Origin: Nostocoides japonicum T1-X7
GTDB taxonomy: Bacteria; Actinomycetota; Actinomycetes; Actinomycetales; Dermatophilaceae
Direction: 5' to 3'
Assembly (NCBI RefSeq): GCF_001046855.1
Contig: NZ_HF570958.1
Location: forward strand, 625,201 to 689,200
DNA: 64,000 nt
Notes under the pieces: generated by a model
Database searches by the model: none
The model's input: the letters and a program-made list of their open reading frames with translations, nothing else
Told to the model about the DNA's origin: nothing
Shown: piece after piece, positions 8,116-17,007 of the stretch
How the letters are laid out: each line of letters starts with the position of its first letter
Position numbering within the stretch: position 1 is the first letter of the stretch
Position numbers and translations under genes: made by a program

Positions 8116-9656
8116 GAGCCGCGGCGCAGGCCGAGGATCGCGATCGCGGCAGCCACCGCGAGGCAGCCGGCGCCGCATCCGACGGCCAGGTGATAGCCGT
8201 GCGCGAACGACTGGGCCGCGGGGTGCCGGTAGGCCGGCCCGAGCGCGCGAACCACGGCGTCGATCCGCGCCCCGGCGACCTGGTGCGCCTGGGCGTGGGC
8301 CGCTGCCTGTTCGGCGACGGAGAGGTGGGCCGTCCTCGCGCTCCAGTCGGCGATGGTGGCGCTCACCCCGACCGTCCCCAGGACGGCGAGCCCGACCGAG
8401 GTGCCTATCTGGCGGGACGCGTTGAGCACCGCTGACGCCGCGCCGGAGACGCCGGCCGGCACGTCGCGCATCGCACAGTGCGTGAGCGCCGGCACCAGCA
8501 TCCCGAACCCCGCACCCGAGAGCACGTACCCGACGGCTGTCAGCGCGAACGGCGAGGTGGGGCCGGCACTGGCCAGTGCCGCGATGCCGACGGCGCCGAT
8601 CGCGCACCCGCTGCTGACGAGCGCGACCGGGGTGAACCGGCGTTCGAGGCGGCCCGCCAGCTGCGCGAGGAGCAGGAACGGTGCGTTCATGCACAGCCAG
8701 GACAGTCCGGTCCGCAGCACCGACCACCCGACCACGTCCTGGTACAGGAGGCTGACATAGAACAGGGTGGCGCTGAAGGTCATGTAGCTGAGCAGGTAGA
8801 CCGTCGCCGCGACCCTGAAGCTGCGCGCCCGGAGCAGCCGCGCCGGTACCATCGCGTCCGGGGTGTGGCGCTGCCAGAGGGCGAACGCCACCAGAAGGCC
8901 GATCCCGAGGACGAGCGGCACGGACACCATCGCGGAGTCCCAGGGATGGGACGCGGCCTCGATGAGGCCGAGCGTGGCGCCCACCAGGCCGGCAGCGCTG
9001 AGCAGCACCCCGAGGACATCGAGACGTCGCGAGTGCGGGTTCCGCGACTCGCGCACCACCAGCGCGGTGCCGACGATCCCGGCGACGCCGAAGGGCACGT
9101 TCACCCAGAACACCGACGCCCAGCCGAAGGAGGTGAGCAGCACGCCTCCCGCGGCCGGTCCGACGCCGAAGCCGGTTCCGCCCACCGCGGCCCAGGTGCC
9201 GATCGCACCCGCCCTGCTCGCCGCCGGGAACGTCTCGGTGATGATCGACAGTGTCAAGGCGAGCATGGCCGCGCCGCCGACCCCCTGGACGGCTCGGGCC
9301 ACGACGAGCTGCATCGGCGTCCGCGCGATCGCACAGGCGATGGAGCCCAGGGTGAACACGCTCATTCCGGCCAGGAACACCCGCTTGCGACCGTAGTGGT
9401 CGCCGAGGGCTCCGCCCACCGGGATGAGCGCGGCCAGACTCAGCGCATACGCGCCGATCACCCACTCCAGCCCACCGGTGCCCATCCCCAGACCGTCCTG
9501 GATGCGCGGCAGGGCGACGTTCACGACGGTCACGTCCAGCTGGATCATGAAGGTCGCGACGCACATGAGCAGCAGCGTCCAGCGCCGGAACCGACCGGGC
9601 GGATCGTCCAGCCGGCGACGTGACCGGCCGGGTGCGGCTGGCATGAACACGCTCAT
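8112..9656 (-). CDS. MFS drug efflux transporter, DHA2 (EmrB/QacA-like) family
   Basis: The 514-residue pump has IQLDVTVVNVALPRIQ in TM1 and GGALGDHYGRKRVFL as motif A, typical of 14-TM DHA2 exporters. The ATG at 9656 is preceded by GAGGAGAG at good spacing; an upstream in-frame ATG at 9683 lacks support. It is the third such pump in this block and has no dedicated TetR on its own strand. It is divergent from the SigJ-like gene, with about 146 bp between them, so it could depend on that sigma factor or on the nearby WhiB7-like protein. That link is inference. Confidence 0.9.
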   Translation of the reverse strand: MSVFMPAAPGRSRRRLDDPPGRFRRWTLLLMCVATFMIQLDVTVVNVALPRIQDGLGMGTGGLEWVIGAYALSLAALIPVGGALGDHYGRKRVFLAGMSVFTLGSIACAIARTPMQLVVARAVQGVGGAAMLALTLSIITETFPAASRAGAIGTWAAVGGTGFGVGPAAGGVLLTSFGWASVFWVNVPFGVAGIVGTALVVRESRNPHSRRLDVLGVLLSAAGLVGATLGLIEAASHPWDSAMVSVPLVLGIGLLVAFALWQRHTPDAMVPARLLRARSFRVAATVYLLSYMTFSATLFYVSLLYQDVVGWSVLRTGLSWLCMNAPFLLLAQLAGRLERRFTPVALVSSGCAIGAVGIAALASAGPTSPFALTAVGYVLSGAGFGMLVPALTHCAMRDVPAGVSGAASAVLNASRQIGTSVGLAVLGTVGVSATIADWSARTAHLSVAEQAAAHAQAHQVAGARIDAVVRALGPAYRHPAAQSFAHGYHLAVGCGAGCLAVAAAIAILGLRRGS

Positions 9657-9802
9657 GGAGCTCTCCTCGTAGCGGTGATGCACCGACCACGGGGTCGGGT
9701 CGGCGCGCCGGCACCATCCACGCGGTCGCCTCGAGGGGCGTGTTGTTCGCGTGTCGATGGTTGCCTACTGTGTTGACGGGCGCCGACCGACGAAGGGGAC
9801 CA

Positions 9803-10687
9803 GTGAGCGATCTGGATGCGTTGGCCGAGCGCTTCGAGCCCCATCGCGGGCATCTGCGCGCGGTCGCGTACCGGATGCTCGGCTCGGCGAACGATGCCGA
9901 GGATGCGGTCCAGGAGTCGTGGTTCCGTCTGACGCGCAGCGATCCCGCCGAGGTGCGCAACCTCGGCGCCTGGCTCACCACCGTCGTGTCCCGGGTATGC
10001 CTGGACCTGCTCCGCGCCCGCGCCGGGCGACGCGAGGACCTCGTCGCCGGGCATCAGCCCGACGAGCACCCGGACGTGTCCGCCGCGGGCCGACCTGAGC
10101 AGGAAGCCGAGTTGGTCGACGAGGTCGGAAGGGCGCTGTTGGTCGTCCTCGACAGACTCTCGCCCCCCGAGCGCATCGCCTTCGTGCTGCACGACATGTT
10201 CGCCGTGCCCTTCGACGAGATCGCCCCGGTGCTCGGCCGCAGTCCGCAGACCACCAAGAAGCTTGGCAGCCGGGCCCGGCTCAAGGTGCGCGGCACTCCC
10301 GCGGTCGGTACCGCCGAACTCGCTCGTCACCGCCGGACCGTCGAGACGTTCCTCACGGCGTCCCGAGCCGGCGACATCGAGGCGATCCTGGCGGTGCTGG
10401 ACCCGGACGTCGTCCGCCGCGCCGACCTCGTCGCGATGCCGCCCGGCCGTCCGGCCCGCGTCCAGGGCGCGCGGGTCGTGGCCGAGGAGATCGCGGTGTT
10501 CGGGACACGCTCCCGCCACGCCGCGACCGCCCTGGTCGACGGCGATGTCGGAATCGTGGTTGCTCCGAACGGGCGCCTGCAACTCGTGCTCGTCGTCGAG
10601 TACGCCGGAGACGTGATCACCGGTTACGAGCTGGTCGCCGACCCGACCCGCCTCGCGACACTCGAGCTGGCCGACCTGCCGACCTGA
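9803..10687 (+). CDS. ECF sigma factor, SigJ-like (ECF41-type with SnoaL-like C-terminal domain)
   Basis: The 294-residue protein has sigma region 2 at about residues 10-75 (RAVAYRMLGSANDAEDAVQESWFR) and region 4 at about 110-160. It continues with a roughly 125-residue C-terminal extension of the SnoaL-like/NTF2 type (FLTASRAGDIEAILAVLDPDVV). This architecture is that of SigJ/ECF41-type factors, in which the extension itself regulates activity instead of a separate anti-sigma factor. The GTG at 9803 is preceded by GAAGGGG. No carboxymuconolactone decarboxylase partner gene, common beside ECF41 genes, is seen here. Confidence 0.88.
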   Translation: MSDLDALAERFEPHRGHLRAVAYRMLGSANDAEDAVQESWFRLTRSDPAEVRNLGAWLTTVVSRVCLDLLRARAGRREDLVAGHQPDEHPDVSAAGRPEQEAELVDEVGRALLVVLDRLSPPERIAFVLHDMFAVPFDEIAPVLGRSPQTTKKLGSRARLKVRGTPAVGTAELARHRRTVETFLTASRAGDIEAILAVLDPDVVRRADLVAMPPGRPARVQGARVVAEEIAVFGTRSRHAATALVDGDVGIVVAPNGRLQLVLVVEYAGDVITGYELVADPTRLATLELADLPT

Positions 10688-10740
10688 GTCGGCGAGCCGA
10701 CTCGAGTCCGGGACCCCACGTGCCCCTCAGGACACGTCGG

Positions 10741-13479
10741 TCAGGAGATGAGGTGCAACTCGCGGGCGCGGGCGGCGGCTTCGGTGCGGTTGGTCACGGC
10801 AAGCTTCAGCAGGATGTGGCTGACATGCTTCTTGACGGTGTCGAGGGTCACCACGAGCGCATCGGCGATGGCCTGGTTGGAGCTGCCGGCAGCCATCAGC
10901 TCGAGTACCTCGAGCTCCCGATCCGTCAACGCCTCGATCATGCCGGGCAGCGGGGCCCGCGATCGTTCCTCGTGGTCACCGGCGAACGCGTGATGCAGAT
11001 CGGCGAGGTATCCGGTCGGGAGGCGCCCGGACGCCTCGCTGCGCCGTTGCGCGCCGATGAGCCGGGTCAGCAGCTCGGCCATCGGTCGGCCTTCGTCGAC
11101 GAAGACCCTGATGTAGTGCGCGGGATGGGCGTACCCGAGGGCGTCGGTGAGCGCCTCGACGGCGGCGGCGTCGTCACCGCGGGCTGCCAACGCGAGCGCG
11201 CGCAGGGCGCCGGTCTCGATGACGCTGGCGATGCGGCCCTGACCCAGAGCCGCGGCATACAGCCGCTCGAGCAGCGCGAGTGCCTGGTCGGGCTGCTGCC
11301 GGGCGAGCAGCACTCGTGCGAGCACGACCTGGCCCGGTTCTCGTGGATAGTCGGGCTCGTCCTCCGCGTCGAGCCCGGACTCGCGGGCCCAGCGCGCGGC
11401 CGCGGCCACGTCCCCCTGCAGGAGGAGCAGTCGTGCGCGCTGCGCAGGGACCGGGTTGAACAGGCCAGGAGGGCCCAACGACAGGTGCTCGGCCTCGTGC
11501 ATCGCGTCGAGTGCGCCGTCCGGGTCTCCACGAGCCTGCCGCACGAACGCCATCGTCGTCAGACATGCGGCGAGTGGCGGGGCATAGACGAACTGACGAC
11601 ACACGGCGATGCCGGTGGCGGCGTGCTCACGCGCGGCGTCGAGGTCGTTGCGCTGGTAGGACACGTCCGCCAACCCGGCGTAGGCCGGGCCGGCCGACGG
11701 AAGCGGGGACCGGCCGGGCGGCACAGTGAGTCGTAGGGCATCGGCACAGGTCTGGGCCGCGGCGTCGAGATCACCCCGGGCGCATTGGATCCGGGCCAGC
11801 GAGTAGCCACCCCACGCCGCATGGGTGAGCTCGCCAGCCGCGCGCCACCGAGCGACGCCGGCCGCGAACCTGCGCTCGGCGTGCCCGAGGCGTCCTCGCA
11901 TCCACTCGGCGACCGCCTGGAACCCCTCGACGGTCGAGGCCAGCATCACCTCGTCGTCACGGACGAGCGCTGCAGCACGCGCGGCATACGTGCGGGTGCC
12001 CTCGACGTCGTTGCGGAACTGGGCGATGTAGCTGCGTTGCAGCTCGATCACCGCGGGCACGTTCACCAGGAGGCTCGACGCCCGCCCCACGGCAGGCTCG
12101 AACGGCTCATCGGTCTGAGCGAGCGACTCACGCTCGGCCGCGTCGATCAGCGGCAGCATGGACTCGATGTCACCGCGCATACCGGCCATCTGCGACTGGG
12201 CCAGCAGCAATCGCGGTCGCCGCCTCGTCAGCTCCTCGGGCAGCGCCGGTAGCCAGCGGTGGATGGTGGCCTCCTCCCCGCGCAGATTGAACACGCCGTC
12301 GAAGTGTCGCTCGATGAGGCGGGCGGCCCGAGTCGTCTCACGCGCAGCCAGTGCGTGCTGGATCGCCTCGTCGGCCAGTCCACGCTGTTCGTACCAGCCG
12401 GCCGCGGCCCGGTGTATCTCCAGAGCCCGATCCGGTCGACGGTGCATCAGTCGAGTGCGCAGCACCTCGGCGAACAGGTGGTGGTAGCGCCACCAGCCAC
12501 GCACCTCATCCAGCGGCATCAGGAACAGCCCGGATCGTTCGAGCCGCTCCAGGAGGGCTTGGCTGTCCGTGCGGCCGGTGACGGCATCGCACAGCGGCCC
12601 GCTGACCCGTTCCAGCAGCGCCGTCTCCAGCAAGAAGCTGCGCACCCGCTCGCTCTGGCGTTCCAACACCTCCTCGGTCAGGTAGTCCAGGATGTACCGG
12701 TGGCTGCCGGTGAACGCCGCCACGAAGCTCTGGACGTCCTCGTGGCCGCGCAGCGACAGGGCGGCCAACTGCAGCCCGGCCGCCCACCCCTCCGTGCGTG
12801 CCGTCAAGGCGGCCACGGCGGTCTGCGGAAGCGTCGTCACCGTGCAGCGCAACAGCGCCGCGGCCTCGTCGGTGGTGAAGCGCAGGTCGGCCGCGCGCAG
12901 CTCGGTGAGCTCGCCGCGCGCCCGCAACCGGGCCAGCGCCACGGGCGGATCGCTGCGACTGGCCAGCACCAGTCGCAGGTGCGGCGGGCGATGCTCGAGC
13001 AGGAACTCGATGCCCGCATGGACCTGCGACGAGTCGATCAGGTGGTAGTCGTCGAGGACAAGACGCATCTGCGCGCTGGTGGGCGGTGTCGCGAGCTCGT
13101 TGACCAGCGCCGTCACGACCGGCTCGAACGACCGTGGCGTCGGAGGCCCGAGCATCGGATCCAGCCGGTCGCCAAGGCGGGGACGTACCGCGCTCAACGC
13201 GGCCGAGACGTGCCGCCAGAAGCGGACCGGATCGTTGTCCCCGACGTCCAGCGACAGCCACGCGGCCTGCTCCGCACCGCGGACCCAGTCGGCCAGCAAG
13301 GTGGTCTTGCCATAGCCGGCCGGCGCGCAGACTGCCACGACGCCGCTCTCGTCGAGCCTGTCGATGAGGCGCGACCGCGTCACCGAGCCCGCTCGCGTCG
13401 CCGGTGCGTGCAGCTTGGTGGCGAGCAGCGTATCCCGCTCGGCAGTACCAGCCAGGATCACGCCCGTCGGCTCAGGCAT
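10741..13479 (-). CDS. MalT/LAL-type ATP-dependent LuxR family transcriptional regulator
   Basis: This 912-residue regulator has a Walker A P-loop, APAGYGKTTL, near residue 53, and a STAND-type NTPase section with LRLVLDDYHL as Walker B-like sequence. A long TPR-like helical region fills the middle. A C-terminal LuxR helix-turn-helix covers the last 65 residues (LTDRELEVLELMAAG through TVKKHVSHILLKL). Such proteins are inducer-responsive activators, often of degradation or resistance genes. A GTG one codon earlier (13482) is an equally possible start; neither has a clear ribosome binding site. It converges on the sigma factor gene and is divergent from the whiB7-like gene. Confidence 0.9.
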   Translation of the reverse strand: MPEPTGVILAGTAERDTLLATKLHAPATRAGSVTRSRLIDRLDESGVVAVCAPAGYGKTTLLADWVRGAEQAAWLSLDVGDNDPVRFWRHVSAALSAVRPRLGDRLDPMLGPPTPRSFEPVVTALVNELATPPTSAQMRLVLDDYHLIDSSQVHAGIEFLLEHRPPHLRLVLASRSDPPVALARLRARGELTELRAADLRFTTDEAAALLRCTVTTLPQTAVAALTARTEGWAAGLQLAALSLRGHEDVQSFVAAFTGSHRYILDYLTEEVLERQSERVRSFLLETALLERVSGPLCDAVTGRTDSQALLERLERSGLFLMPLDEVRGWWRYHHLFAEVLRTRLMHRRPDRALEIHRAAAGWYEQRGLADEAIQHALAARETTRAARLIERHFDGVFNLRGEEATIHRWLPALPEELTRRRPRLLLAQSQMAGMRGDIESMLPLIDAAERESLAQTDEPFEPAVGRASSLLVNVPAVIELQRSYIAQFRNDVEGTRTYAARAAALVRDDEVMLASTVEGFQAVAEWMRGRLGHAERRFAAGVARWRAAGELTHAAWGGYSLARIQCARGDLDAAAQTCADALRLTVPPGRSPLPSAGPAYAGLADVSYQRNDLDAAREHAATGIAVCRQFVYAPPLAACLTTMAFVRQARGDPDGALDAMHEAEHLSLGPPGLFNPVPAQRARLLLLQGDVAAAARWARESGLDAEDEPDYPREPGQVVLARVLLARQQPDQALALLERLYAAALGQGRIASVIETGALRALALAARGDDAAAVEALTDALGYAHPAHYIRVFVDEGRPMAELLTRLIGAQRRSEASGRLPTGYLADLHHAFAGDHEERSRAPLPGMIEALTDRELEVLELMAAGSSNQAIADALVVTLDTVKKHVSHILLKLAVTNRTEAAARARELHLIS

Positions 13480-13629
13480 CACAGATCCACGTGCTCATCA
13501 CTCCAACGCGTCAACGCTATACCTCCTGCGGCGCATCGACGTTCCACCACGGTTGGCACCATCGAGTGATGCGGGAACGGGGTGCCGATACGTAGCGTGC
13601 ACGCATTCGGACCGACGCAGGGAGACCTC

Positions 13630-14028
13630 ATGAACAGCGTGCTCGCACCTGCAACCGCACCAGATGTCGTGATCGACCCGCTGGTGCGCTGCGCACCGAT
13701 CCACCTGCCGTGTCAGACCCACGACGCGGACCTGTGGTTCGCCGACGACCCGGCCGGGCTGGAGGCGGCCAAGGCCCTCTGCGGCGACTGCCCGGCGCGA
13801 CTGGGGTGCCTGCTCGGCGCGCTGCACCGGCGGGAGCCGGCCGGGGTCTGGGGTGGGCAGATCTTCGACGGCGGCGCGATCCTCAGGGTCAAGCGCCCCC
13901 GTGGTCGCCCACGCAAGCACCCCCGGGACCCGGGATGCTCCGGGGCCGGGTCGCCCGAGGTCCTCCTCGGCCTGCAGGAACGCGTCGACAGGTGCCTCCG
14001 TGAGGAATCGTGGTCGGCTATCTCGTGA
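13630..14028 (+). CDS. whiB7: WhiB7-like iron-sulfur transcriptional regulator
   Basis: The 132-residue protein has the four-cysteine WhiB cluster at C28, C51, C54 and C60, a GVWGG turn at residues 72-76, and an AT-hook (RGRPRK, residues 91-96) after it. The AT-hook immediately downstream of the G(V/I)WGG motif distinguishes WhiB7, the activator of intrinsic antibiotic resistance, from other Wbl proteins. In mycobacteria and streptomycetes it binds SigA and turns on efflux and ribosome-protection genes. The ATG at 13630 has AGGGAG upstream. Its position among three efflux pumps fits this role. A longer in-frame start at 13582 is possible but less likely. Confidence 0.82.
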   Translation: MNSVLAPATAPDVVIDPLVRCAPIHLPCQTHDADLWFADDPAGLEAAKALCGDCPARLGCLLGALHRREPAGVWGGQIFDGGAILRVKRPRGRPRKHPRDPGCSGAGSPEVLLGLQERVDRCLREESWSAIS

Positions 14029-15179
14029 GCGTCGTCATCCTGGCGGTGCCGACGGCTCTGGCGCTGGCTCCGATGCGTGGCTCGTGGACCAGAGGCCAGC
14101 TGAGCTGGCGCCTGGGGTTCCAGATCAACGAGCTGCCGTTCGTCGCCGCGGCCTGGCTCCTCGCCTCGACGGCCCTCGCGATCTGGGACGGCAACCTCGC
14201 GACACCCGTGGGTGCGACAGCGGCCGGCCTGGCCACGTCGGTGCTGGCGGGCCTGACGCTGATCGCCGTCCGCGGTGCGCACGCCGGCCGCGCGATATCG
14301 GAGGCGCTGGAGGGCGGGCTCGGTGCCGACTGGCCGTCCCACCTGTCGCCGGAGCTGGCGCGAGGTCTGCGTCGCCGCCGGCCGTGGCTTCGGATCGTCG
14401 TGGCGCCCCTCGGCCTGCGACGACGTGACGTCGTCCATGAGCGCAACCTCGGGTACGGGCCGGAGGGCCGGCAGAACCTGCTCGACTGCTACCGTCCCCG
14501 CGGTGCGACGAAGGGTCCCTGCCTCGTCTACTTCCACGGGGGCGGGTATCGCAGCGGAGCCAAGAACCGCGAGGCGCGCGCGCTGCTCTATCGTCTCGCC
14601 AGCGAGGGCTGGTTGTGCGTGAGCGCGAACTACCGGTACGGGCCGGGGGCACGATGGCCCGACCAGCTCGTCGACGCGCACCGGGCCATCGCCTGGACGC
14701 GCACGACCGCCTCCGAACACGGTCACTCCGACGCGGACGTCTTCGTCGCCGGCAGCTCTGCCGGCGCCCATCTCGCGTCGATGGCGGCGCTCACCGCACG
14801 GTACGAGCCCGGGCGGCCCGACACACGAGTCGCGGGAGCGATCTGCCTGTACGGCTTCTACGGCACGCCGAACTGGATCGACCGCGACCCCACTGCGCCG
14901 TGCGCCCCGATCGACCTCATCGACTCCGACACCGTCCCGTTCTTCATCGCTCACGGCACGCTGGACTCCTTCGTCCCGGTCAGCGAGGCGCGTCGGTTCG
15001 TCGAACGACTGCGGCGAACCTCCCGGCAGCCGGTGGTGTATGCCGAACTCCCCGGCGGTCAGCACACCTTCGACCTCTACCGCTCGATGCGCTTCGAGGC
15101 CGTGGTCGACGGCATCGAGGCGGCCACCGCCTGGATTCGCTCCTCCCACGCGAGCCCGCCGCCCGCTCGGCCCGACTGA
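14010..15179 (+). CDS. Membrane-anchored alpha/beta hydrolase (HSL-type esterase)
   Basis: The 389-residue protein starts with about three hydrophobic segments in residues 1-90 and then carries a hormone-sensitive-lipase-like hydrolase domain. The oxyanion motif is HGGGYRSG. The nucleophile elbow is GSSAGAH, followed by the acid in HGTLDSFVP and the histidine in GGQHTFD, so the Ser-Asp-His triad is complete. The GTG at 14010 is preceded by GAGGAA and lies inside the end of the whiB7-like gene, a 19-bp overlap in another frame that implies translational coupling. The substrate is unknown; esterases can inactivate macrolides or other lactone drugs, but nothing in the sequence proves this. Confidence 0.82.
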   Translation: MVGYLVSVVILAVPTALALAPMRGSWTRGQLSWRLGFQINELPFVAAAWLLASTALAIWDGNLATPVGATAAGLATSVLAGLTLIAVRGAHAGRAISEALEGGLGADWPSHLSPELARGLRRRRPWLRIVVAPLGLRRRDVVHERNLGYGPEGRQNLLDCYRPRGATKGPCLVYFHGGGYRSGAKNREARALLYRLASEGWLCVSANYRYGPGARWPDQLVDAHRAIAWTRTTASEHGHSDADVFVAGSSAGAHLASMAALTARYEPGRPDTRVAGAICLYGFYGTPNWIDRDPTAPCAPIDLIDSDTVPFFIAHGTLDSFVPVSEARRFVERLRRTSRQPVVYAELPGGQHTFDLYRSMRFEAVVDGIEAATAWIRSSHASPPPARPD

Positions 15180-15258
15180 GGCGCCGACGTGGCGGTCGAC
15201 CGGGTCCTGGTCGGCTCCGCCGTCGCGGGTGGCCGGCCCCCGGGAAACCCGGCGTCGT

Positions 15259-15264
15259 TAGGCT
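15259..15264 (+). promoter_or_regulatory. -10 box for a leaderless HAD gene
   Basis: TAGGCT is followed by a 6-nt spacer and then the ATG of the HAD gene. No ribosome binding site is present. Confidence 0.5.
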
Positions 15265-15270
15265 CGCGAG

Positions 15271-15891
15271 ATGGCCCGGAGGAGACCCGTCGTGTTCGAC
15301 ATCGGCAACGTCCTCGTCCGGTGGGACCCCGGTCCGGCGATCGCGACGGCGGTGGGGAGCCGGCGGGCCGAGGCCTTCCTCGCCGACGAGGCCTTCGGCT
15401 TCGCGGGCTGGAACCACGCGATGGACGAGGGGAGGGGACCGACGTGGGCGGAGGCGGAACGCGACGCGATGCGGAGGTTTCCCCACTATGCCGAGGAGAT
15501 CGTGGCATACCGGCGGAACTTCACCACGTCCCTCGTCGGCGCCGTCGACGGGACCGCGGAGATCGTCCATGAGCTGCACCGCGGCGAGGTGCCGCTCTAT
15601 GCGCTGACGAACTGGTCCGCGGAGCTCTGGCACCACGCTCCGGAGCGCTTCGAGGTCCTCCACCTGTTCGACGACATCATCGTGTCCGGGGTCGAGGGTG
15701 TGGCGAAGCCGGACCCGAGGATCTGGGAGGTCCTCGCCGACCGGATGGGGCGTGGCGTCGCGGGCGTGACGTTCGTCGACGACTCGCCCCGCAACGTCGA
15801 GTCGGCACTCGCCGCGGGCATGGACGCGATCCTGTTCACCGGCGCGGTCGACCTGCGCGCGGCGCTCCGGGCCCGGGGCCACGCGCTGTAG
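15271..15891 (+). CDS. HAD superfamily (subfamily IA) phosphatase, YihX-like
   Basis: The 206-residue protein has motif I FDIGNVLVRWDP at residues 9-20, motif II TNWSAE near residue 112, the motif III lysine in KPDPRIWE and motif IV FVDDSPRNV. This pattern fits the YihX/epoxide-hydrolase-N-like HAD-IA phosphatases acting on sugar phosphates such as glucose-1-phosphate. Position +2 of motif I is glycine rather than aspartate, as also in YihX. The gene stands alone between the esterase and corA. Substrate is not certain. Confidence 0.82.
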   Translation: MARRRPVVFDIGNVLVRWDPGPAIATAVGSRRAEAFLADEAFGFAGWNHAMDEGRGPTWAEAERDAMRRFPHYAEEIVAYRRNFTTSLVGAVDGTAEIVHELHRGEVPLYALTNWSAELWHHAPERFEVLHLFDDIIVSGVEGVAKPDPRIWEVLADRMGRGVAGVTFVDDSPRNVESALAAGMDAILFTGAVDLRAALRARGHAL

Positions 15892-15944
15892 CGGCGGACG
15901 TGCCCGCACCGCGGTCGGTGGCGGGCCGGTCGAGCGTGACGGCA

Positions 15945-15950
15945 TACCAT
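15945..15950 (+). promoter_or_regulatory. -10 box for a leaderless corA transcript
   Basis: TACCAT precedes the GTG start by a 6-nt spacer. There is no Shine-Dalgarno sequence, which supports both the promoter and the choice of GTG at 15957. Confidence 0.45.
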
Positions 15951-15956
15951 GCACCC

Positions 15957-16955
15957 GTGGCGAACGGCGTCCAATGGGTGGACTCGGGCACGGGTGAGGC
16001 ACGACGCCTCGAGGAGTCGGAGATTCCGGACGTCCTCGGTCGCGACGACGGGTGGCTGTGGCTCGACGTCCCGGAGCCGGACGACACGGTTGCACGGCTG
16101 CTCACCGAGACGTTGGGCATCCACCCCAAGGCGGTCGCCGACGGCCTCACGAGGAACCACATCGCCCGGCTGCACCACTATCACGACGGGCTCTACCTGG
16201 CCCTCCACCGGCCGTTGCCGGGGGAGGCCGGCCACGTCCACTACCTCGAGCTCGACCTCTACATCGCCCCCGGCTACCTCGTGACGGTCCACGGGCCGCG
16301 CAACCCGATCGTCGACGTCGAGACCCTGCTCGTCGAGACCGACGAGGTCCGGCAGCGCCTCATCGCGGGCCGGCTCCGGCCCCGGACCCCCATGGCGCTG
16401 GCCTACGCCCTCGTCTCCGCTCTCACGAACGCCGAGGAGCGGATCGTCAACACCTTCGCGCAGGAGGTCGGGCTCCTCGAGCAGCGGGTCATGCGGCAGG
16501 CCGACGAGGAGAATCCGCAGGACTTCCTCGACGAGCTCTTTACGGTCCGCCACACCCTCCTCACCGTGCGGACGATGGCCGCCCAGGGCGCGGAGGTCAT
16601 GGGCCGGGCGGCCAACCTGATGACCGACCTCGACGCCGACGACCAGCGGCGCCTCCGCGACATCTACGACCAGTACCGCCGCCTCGACCGCGTCACCGGG
16701 AGCCAGCTGGAGTTCCTCGAGGGTGTCACGGCGTTCTACCGGGCCCGCACCGACACCCGGATGACGATCGCCGCCGAGCGGCTCGCCGTCATCGCCGCCG
16801 TCACCCTGCCCGTCGCCGCCATCTCCGGCGTCATGGGGATGAACGTCATCGTCAACGCCTCGACCCACTGGACCCTCCTCATCTCGCTCCTCGTCGTCAT
16901 GGGCTGCCTGTCCGGCTGGCTCCTGCGGTGGGCCCACCGCCAGGGCTGGTGGTGA
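15957..16955 (+). CDS. corA: CorA-like magnesium/cobalt channel
   Basis: The 332-residue protein has the CorA layout: a cytosolic alpha/beta N-terminal domain, a long helical stalk, and two C-terminal transmembrane helices. The signature GMN, in ISGVMGMNV, lies at the end of TM1, and a basic C-terminus (RWAHRQ) follows TM2. CorA pentamers import Mg2+ (or Co2+/Ni2+) down the membrane potential. The GTG start is chosen because the -10 box TACCAT lies 6 nt upstream and the preceding codons look non-coding. It lies 52 bp upstream of uvrB, which has its own -10 box. Confidence 0.88.
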   Translation: MANGVQWVDSGTGEARRLEESEIPDVLGRDDGWLWLDVPEPDDTVARLLTETLGIHPKAVADGLTRNHIARLHHYHDGLYLALHRPLPGEAGHVHYLELDLYIAPGYLVTVHGPRNPIVDVETLLVETDEVRQRLIAGRLRPRTPMALAYALVSALTNAEERIVNTFAQEVGLLEQRVMRQADEENPQDFLDELFTVRHTLLTVRTMAAQGAEVMGRAANLMTDLDADDQRRLRDIYDQYRRLDRVTGSQLEFLEGVTAFYRARTDTRMTIAAERLAVIAAVTLPVAAISGVMGMNVIVNASTHWTLLISLLVVMGCLSGWLLRWAHRQGWW

Positions 16956-16995
16956 GCGGCCCGGCCGTCGGGAATGCGGTGTCGGAGGTCGGACT

Positions 16996-17001
16996 TACCC
17001 T
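16996..17001 (+). promoter_or_regulatory. -10 box for a leaderless uvrB transcript
   Basis: TACCCT with a 6-nt spacer precedes the ATG of uvrB. No SOS box of the actinobacterial LexA type (GAACnnnnGTTC) was seen in the 52-bp gap. Confidence 0.5.
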
Positions 17002-17007
17002 CTTGGT

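Noticed and set aside
7477-9981. 834-residue minus-strand frame crossing TetR, MFS and sigma factor genes
   Set aside because: Spans several well supported genes and has an Arg/Gly/Pro-rich composition typical of a frame shadow.
13480-13629. Attenuator/upstream reading frame in the whiB7-like leader
   Set aside because: Such leaders are known in mycobacteria, but I could not find a convincing short frame followed by competing hairpins in this 150-bp region.
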